Shown: positions 59,944 through 64,000 of the stretch, one piece after another
Layout: every line of letters begins with the position of its first letter
How positions within the stretch are numbered: position 1 is the first letter of the stretch
Assembly (NCBI GenBank): GCA_965250105.1
Contig: OZ252290.1
Coordinates: 3,038,001-3,102,000 of the forward strand
Direction of reading: 5' to 3'
From: JBCBSK01 sp965250105
Lineage (GTDB): Bacteria > Pseudomonadota > Alphaproteobacteria > Rhizobiales > Tepidamorphaceae
DNA: 64,000 bases
Program-made: the position numbers and the translations under genes
Notes under the pieces: model-generated
Databases searched by the model: none
The model's input: only the letters and a program-made list of their open reading frames with translations
What the model was told of the DNA's origin: nothing

Positions 59944-62900
59944 TCGGCGGCCTCCATCTTCAAGGCGGATTGTCCGGCGGCGTCGGGCAGAATGCCTTCG
60001 AGCCGGTCTTCCAGGTCGTCATTGGCGTCCATCAGGCGGTCGAGCGTGTCTTGATCTGGCGTCCAGAACTGGCGCTCATAGGCTTCGATCAGCCGGTTCG
60101 CGAGCTTGGCCGAGGCGGTCGGGTTGAGCGCGGCCAGCCGCTCGCGCATCTCCGCGTCGAGCACGTAGGTTTCCGACAATTGCTGATAGACCCACGGATC
60201 GACATGGCCGGTGGTGGCCGACCAGCCCATCGTGTTGGTGATGTGCTCTTCGATCTGGCGCACGCCCTCATAGCCGTGTTTCAGCATGCCCTCGTACCAT
60301 TTCGGGTTGAGCGCGCGGGTGCGGGTTTCGAGCGCGACCTGTTCGCCGAGCGTGCGGACCTTGCCGTCGCCGCGCGTCTGGTCGCCGATATAGACCGGGG
60401 TGTCCTGGCCGCGGGCGCGCGCCACCGCCTTCGAAATGCCGCCCAGCGTGTCGAAGTAGTGGTCGATCGTGGTGACGCCGAGTTCGACCGAATCGAGGTT
60501 CTGGAAGGTCAGTTCGACATCGGCGAGCATGGCGCCCAACAATTCGGGCTGGGCCACCGGATCGCCGGACCGGCCATAGGCGAAGCTCTTGCGCCGCGTA
60601 TAGGTCTCGGCGATCTCGTCCTCGTCGTTCCAGGCGCCCGATTCGATCAGATTGTTGACGTTCGAGCCATAGGTGCCATCGGCATTGGAGAACACGCGCA
60701 AGGCGGCGGTCTCGAAGTCGCAGCCCTGCTCGGCCATGTAGGCGAGCGTGTGCTTGCGCACGAAATTCTGCTCGGCGGGTTCATCGGCCGAGGCGGCGAG
60801 CCAGGCCGCTTCGGCGAGAAGCTTGGTCTGAAGCGGCAGAAGATCGCGGAAGATGCCCGACAGCGTCATCACCACGTCGATGCGCGGCCGCTTCAGTTCG
60901 TCGAGCGCAATCAGTTCGGCGCCGGCGAGCCGGCCATAGGAATCGAAGCGCGGCTTCGCCCCCATCAGCGCCAGAGCCTGGCCGATCGGGCCACCTTCGG
61001 TCTTGAGATTGTCGGTGCCCCAGAGAACCAGCGCGATCGAGGCCGGCAGGCCGTTGCCGTCTTCGAGATGCCGGTCGAGCAGGCGGGCGGCCTGTTTCGC
61101 GCCATCGGCGAGCGCGAAGGCGCTCGGGATCTTGAACGGATCGAAGCCGTGCAGATTGCGGCCGGTCGGCAGGATCTCGGGCGTGCGGATCAGGTCGCCG
61201 CCGGGCGCGGGGCGCATGAAGCCGCCGTCGAGGGCATGCAGGACGGCGGGGATCTCATGGTCCTCGACGAGCTGGGCATTGATGGACGCCAGCCGGTCGA
61301 ACAGCGCGCGGCTTTCGGCGCAATCACTCAGCCCGGCCTCGGCCAGCACGTCGTCGACCGCGTCGCCCCGGGCCAGCGCGTCGAGCGTTTCGCGCGGCGG
61401 CGCGACATCGTCTTGAGCATCCGCGATCACCGCCAGGAGATCGGCGCGCTCTGTCTCGGTCATGGCCTCGCCGATCGTGTGCAGGCCATGCGGGATGAGC
61501 GTGTATTCGAGTTCGAGCACCCGTTCCCACAGCCCGTCGATGAGGCGGGTCTCGGTGCCGTCCCAGACCGGATCAAGCGGGGCGAGGTCGAGGCTCGCGG
61601 CCTGGGTCTGGATCAGCCCGGCCAAGGCGGGGCGTTCGCCATCGTCGCCGGGTCCAAGGCCGCGCCAGCGTTCGATCGAGGCCTTGAGCTCGGTCAGGCC
61701 CTTGTAGAGGCCGGCATGGGCGATCGGCGGCGTCAGATAGCTGATCAGCGTCGCCGCCGCCCGGCGCTTGGCGATGGTGCCTTCGGAGGGGTTGTTCGAG
61801 GCGTAAAGATAGAGGTTCGGCAGATCGCCGATCAGCCGGTCCGGCCAGTCCTTGCCGGCCATGCCGACCTGATGGCCGGGCATGAATTCGAGCGCGCCAT
61901 GGGTACCGAAATGCAGCGCCGCATGGGCGCCGAAATCCTCGCGCAGCCAGCGATAGAAGGCGGAGAAGGCATGCGTCGGTGCGAACCCCTTCTCGAACAG
62001 GAGCCGCATCGGATCGCCTTCATAGCCGAAGGCGGGCTGCACGCCGACGAAGACATTGCCGAACTGGGCGCCGAGCACGAAGATGTTGCGCCCGTCCGAC
62101 TGCTGGCGGCCCGGTGCCGGCCCCCATTGCGCCTCGATGTCGTCGAGATAGCGTTCGCGGCGGACATGGTCGTCGGCGGGGATGACGGCGGCGACATTGG
62201 CATGCGCGCCATGGCGCTCCGCATTGCCGCCGATGATCGCCTCGCGCAGCGCGTCGACGGTGTCGGGCACCTCGACGTCATAGCCGTCGTCGCGCATGGC
62301 GTCGAGCAGCCGGTGCAGCGAGGCGAAGACCGACAGATAGGCCGCCGTGCCGGTATTGCCGGCATTGGGCGGGAAGTTGAACAGGACGAGCGCGATTTTG
62401 CGCTCCGCCTTGCGCGCCTTGCGCAGCGCGATCAGCTTGCCGACGCGGGAGGCCAGCACATCGGCGCGCTCGGCGCAGAGCCGCATGTCGCGGGCGCCCT
62501 CGCCGGACTTGAAACGGCAATGCCGGTCGCAGCCGTCGCAGGTCCGGCCATTGGCGTCTGCGCGGCCGCCGAACACGACCGGGCCGGTCGCGCCATCGAG
62601 TTCGGGGATCGCCACCATGATGGTGGCTTCGACCGGCATCAGCCCACGATCGGATCCGCCCCAGGATTCGAGGCTCTGGAACTCGATGGCATGGGCCGCG
62701 ACATAGGGCACGTCGAGCCGGGCCAGCATGTCCTCGGCGGCGCGCGAATCGTTATAGGCCGGCCCGCCGACCAGCGAGAACCCGGTCAGCGACACGACCG
62801 CGTCGACCGTCGCCCGGCCGTCCTCCATGAAGAAGGCCTCGATGGCGGGCCGCGCGTCGAGCCCGCTGGCAAAGGCCGGCACGACCCGCAGGCCGCGCGC

Positions 62901-63746
62901 TTCGAGCGCTCTGATGACGCCGTCATAGTGTTCGGTATTGTCGGCCAGGGCATAGGACCGCATGACGAGCAGGCCGACGGTGCCTTGATTGTCATTGGCG
63001 GCACCCGGCAGTCGGTCGAGGGTTTCGGCGACACGCTCGGGGATCGCCGGGTGATAGAGCCCGGTATCGGGATAATGCACCGGCGGATCGGCCTTCACGC
63101 TGTCGCGCAACACGGCGCGGGGGCCGGAGGCATAGCGGCTGATCAGCAGCCGGATCATATTGGCGACATTTTCCTCCGACCCCGCCAGCCAGTATTGCAG
63201 GGTCAGGAAATAGGCGCGGACATCCTGCGCCTTGCCGGGGATGAAGCGCAGGATCTGCGGCAGCCGCTTCAGCATCGCGACCTGCTTGGCGCCGGAATTC
63301 TGGCCGGGCTTGGCGCTGCCGCGCAGTTTCTTGAGGAGAGTCATGGCCGGGCCCGAGGGCGCGTCCATGTGGAAGCGGCCGATCCGGGTCAGCCGGACGA
63401 TCTCGCCCGCCGACATGCAGCACACCAGGGCATCGGCATCGTCCTGGCGCGCCTTAAGATCGGGCAGGATCGTGCGGATCTGGTCGTCGAGGAAGATCAT
63501 CGTGCAGACGATGATATGGGCGGTGGCGATGTCGGCGCGGGCGGCCGCCAGGGCGTCGGGATTGGAGTCCCATTCGGCGGCCGCGTGCAGCGTCAGCCGG
63601 AGGCCGGGGATCTCGCGGGCAAGGTCGCGGCCGACCCGGTCGACGACGCTGGCGACATGATTGTCGAGCGTCAGGATCGTGATCCTGACCTCCGGCACGG
63701 CGCCCGGTCGGTCGGTCGCGTCAGCGGCTGTAATGCGCTTTGGCAT
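59940..63746 (-). CDS. bchH: Magnesium chelatase subunit H
   Basis: 1268 residues from the ATG at 63746 (protein begins MPKRITAADATDRPG); upstream in-frame sequence is Arg/Pro-rich antisense-type frame inside bchB and is rejected. CobN/Mg-chelatase fold: VRITILTLDNHVASVVDR at the start, FGTHGALEFMPGHQVGMAGKDWPD and SYLTPPIAHAGLYKGL in the middle, and a C-terminal block with AGELIALDELKRPRIDVVMTLSGIFRD. It is the porphyrin-binding, catalytic subunit. Its start overlaps bchB by 26 bases. Confidence 0.98.
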   Translation of the reverse strand: MPKRITAADATDRPGAVPEVRITILTLDNHVASVVDRVGRDLAREIPGLRLTLHAAAEWDSNPDALAAARADIATAHIIVCTMIFLDDQIRTILPDLKARQDDADALVCCMSAGEIVRLTRIGRFHMDAPSGPAMTLLKKLRGSAKPGQNSGAKQVAMLKRLPQILRFIPGKAQDVRAYFLTLQYWLAGSEENVANMIRLLISRYASGPRAVLRDSVKADPPVHYPDTGLYHPAIPERVAETLDRLPGAANDNQGTVGLLVMRSYALADNTEHYDGVIRALEARGLRVVPAFASGLDARPAIEAFFMEDGRATVDAVVSLTGFSLVGGPAYNDSRAAEDMLARLDVPYVAAHAIEFQSLESWGGSDRGLMPVEATIMVAIPELDGATGPVVFGGRADANGRTCDGCDRHCRFKSGEGARDMRLCAERADVLASRVGKLIALRKARKAERKIALVLFNFPPNAGNTGTAAYLSVFASLHRLLDAMRDDGYDVEVPDTVDALREAIIGGNAERHGAHANVAAVIPADDHVRRERYLDDIEAQWGPAPGRQQSDGRNIFVLGAQFGNVFVGVQPAFGYEGDPMRLLFEKGFAPTHAFSAFYRWLREDFGAHAALHFGTHGALEFMPGHQVGMAGKDWPDRLIGDLPNLYLYASNNPSEGTIAKRRAAATLISYLTPPIAHAGLYKGLTELKASIERWRGLGPGDDGERPALAGLIQTQAASLDLAPLDPVWDGTETRLIDGLWERVLELEYTLIPHGLHTIGEAMTETERADLLAVIADAQDDVAPPRETLDALARGDAVDDVLAEAGLSDCAESRALFDRLASINAQLVEDHEIPAVLHALDGGFMRPAPGGDLIRTPEILPTGRNLHGFDPFKIPSAFALADGAKQAARLLDRHLEDGNGLPASIALVLWGTDNLKTEGGPIGQALALMGAKPRFDSYGRLAGAELIALDELKRPRIDVVMTLSGIFRDLLPLQTKLLAEAAWLAASADEPAEQNFVRKHTLAYMAEQGCDFETAALRVFSNADGTYGSNVNNLIESGAWNDEDEIAETYTRRKSFAYGRSGDPVAQPELLGAMLADVELTFQNLDSVELGVTTIDHYFDTLGGISKAVARARGQDTPVYIGDQTRGDGKVRTLGEQVALETRTRALNPKWYEGMLKHGYEGVRQIEEHITNTMGWSATTGHVDPWVYQQLSETYVLDAEMRERLAALNPTASAKLANRLIEAYERQFWTPDQDTLDRLMDANDDLEDRLEGILPDAAGQSALKMEAAE

Positions 63747-64000
63747 CGTATAGCGTGTCCACGGTGATGGGCGCGAGGCCGCGTTCGGCGGCGAAGCGCT
63801 CGGTGTTCCGGCGCGCCTTGCCGCGCACGAAGAAGGGGATCTTCTTGAGTTCCTTTTCGGCGTCCGGCGTCCAGATGATCGGCCCGCCGGGGGCGGTGTC
63901 CGTCGCGGTCGCCGCGACCGGTTCGGCGGTTTCGGTCGCGCCATCGGCCGTGATGGGCGCATCGGCCTCGTCATCCTTGACGCGCTTGCCGAAGCCGAGA
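63721..64000 (-). CDS. bchB: Protochlorophyllide reductase subunit B, C-terminal part (cut by window edge)
   Basis: The minus-strand frame open from the window edge to the TGA at 63721-63723 ends with WTPDAEKELKKIPFFVRGKA, RRNTERFAAERGLAPITVDT, then LYDAKAHYSR. This is the 'PCP_red' C-terminal domain of BchB, preceded by an Ala/Thr/Pro-rich linker. About 93 codons are inside the window; the NifK-like catalytic part lies beyond it. It is the 28th or so of about 500 residues short only at the N-terminal side, which is expected from the window edge and not a truncation. Overlaps bchH. Confidence 0.95.
   Translation of the reverse strand, partial: LGFGKRVKDDEADAPITADGATETAEPVAATATDTAPGGPIIWTPDAEKELKKIPFFVRGKARRNTERFAAERGLAPITVDTLYDAKAHYSR

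Noticed and set aside
59934..63767. Long open frame (about 1277 codons) on the plus strand opposite bchH
   Set aside because: It is the mirror of a real gene in GC-rich DNA: Arg/Gly/Ala/His-rich, no motif, no ribosome site. bchH on the other strand is unmistakable.
1..64000. CRISPR array, tRNA, rRNA, insertion sequence or prophage
   Set aside because: No regularly spaced repeats, no cloverleaf-like gene with CCA end, no transposase or integrase reading frame was seen on either strand. A full computational scan was not possible.

Overview
The window is high-GC DNA from a purple, anoxygenic phototrophic alphaproteobacterium. Almost everything right of about 22.6 kb is a photosynthesis gene cluster (PGC). 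It encodes bacteriochlorophyll a synthesis, a carotenoid set without crtA (crtE, B, I, F, C, D, which suggests a spirilloxanthin-type series), a type II reaction centre with LH1, and a four-haem cytochrome subunit. A twin-arginine beta-helix protein of the TIGR03808 type, a DUF1194 protein and short palindromic intergenic repeats point to a Hyphomicrobiales (Rhizobiales)-like host. That placement is inference; no rRNA or other marker gene is present.

Left part (1-8.3 kb) is general accessory and housekeeping DNA: a LysR regulator with a divergent gene cut by the window edge, a Tat-exported beta-helix protein, Fe superoxide dismutase, CorA, a small DUF2892 membrane protein, a DUF1194 von Willebrand protein, a branched-chain aminotransferase, a cytochrome c' and a dihaem cytochrome c.

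From 8.3 to 19.6 kb is the most unusual block. A leftward operon holds a polysaccharide deacetylase and four glycosyltransferases. It diverges from a rightward operon of an ABC-exporter-like protein with a degenerate, enlarged nucleotide-binding domain, a stand-alone cyclic-nucleotide-binding protein, an MBL-fold hydrolase and a membrane class III nucleotide cyclase. Together they look like an envelope-glycan system with a built-in cyclic-nucleotide make/bind/possibly-degrade circuit. CobU, a small unknown protein and an ACT-domain protein follow. A HupH/HyaF-like protein then sits directly before bchI with no hydrogenase genes in view.

The PGC runs as follows: bchI-bchD-bchO, crtI-crtB-tspO-small membrane ORF (rightward); crtC (leftward); crtE-crtF-bchC-bchX-bchY-bchZ-pufQ-pufB-pufA-pufL-pufM-pufC (rightward, ending at a strong terminator); idi, bchJ, bchE (leftward); an ATP-grasp protein (rightward), a cytochrome P450 (leftward), a membrane protein and a displaced crtD (rightward); then hemA (leftward) and puhE-acsF-101-aa protein-puhC-puhB-puhA-lhaA-bchM-bchL-bchH-bchB (leftward, bchB cut by the window edge). 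Both the oxygen-dependent (acsF) and oxygen-independent (bchE) cyclases are present. bchF, bchN, bchG, bchP and ppsR are not in the window.

Regulation can be read directly. Exact TGT-N12-ACA palindromes (the PpsR/CrtJ operator) occur at the crtI start codon, between crtC and crtE, and three times in tandem before bchC. Two one-mismatch copies lie between bchE and the ATP-grasp gene. This supports aerobic repression of carotenoid, chlorophyllide reductase and puf genes by a PpsR-type repressor encoded elsewhere.
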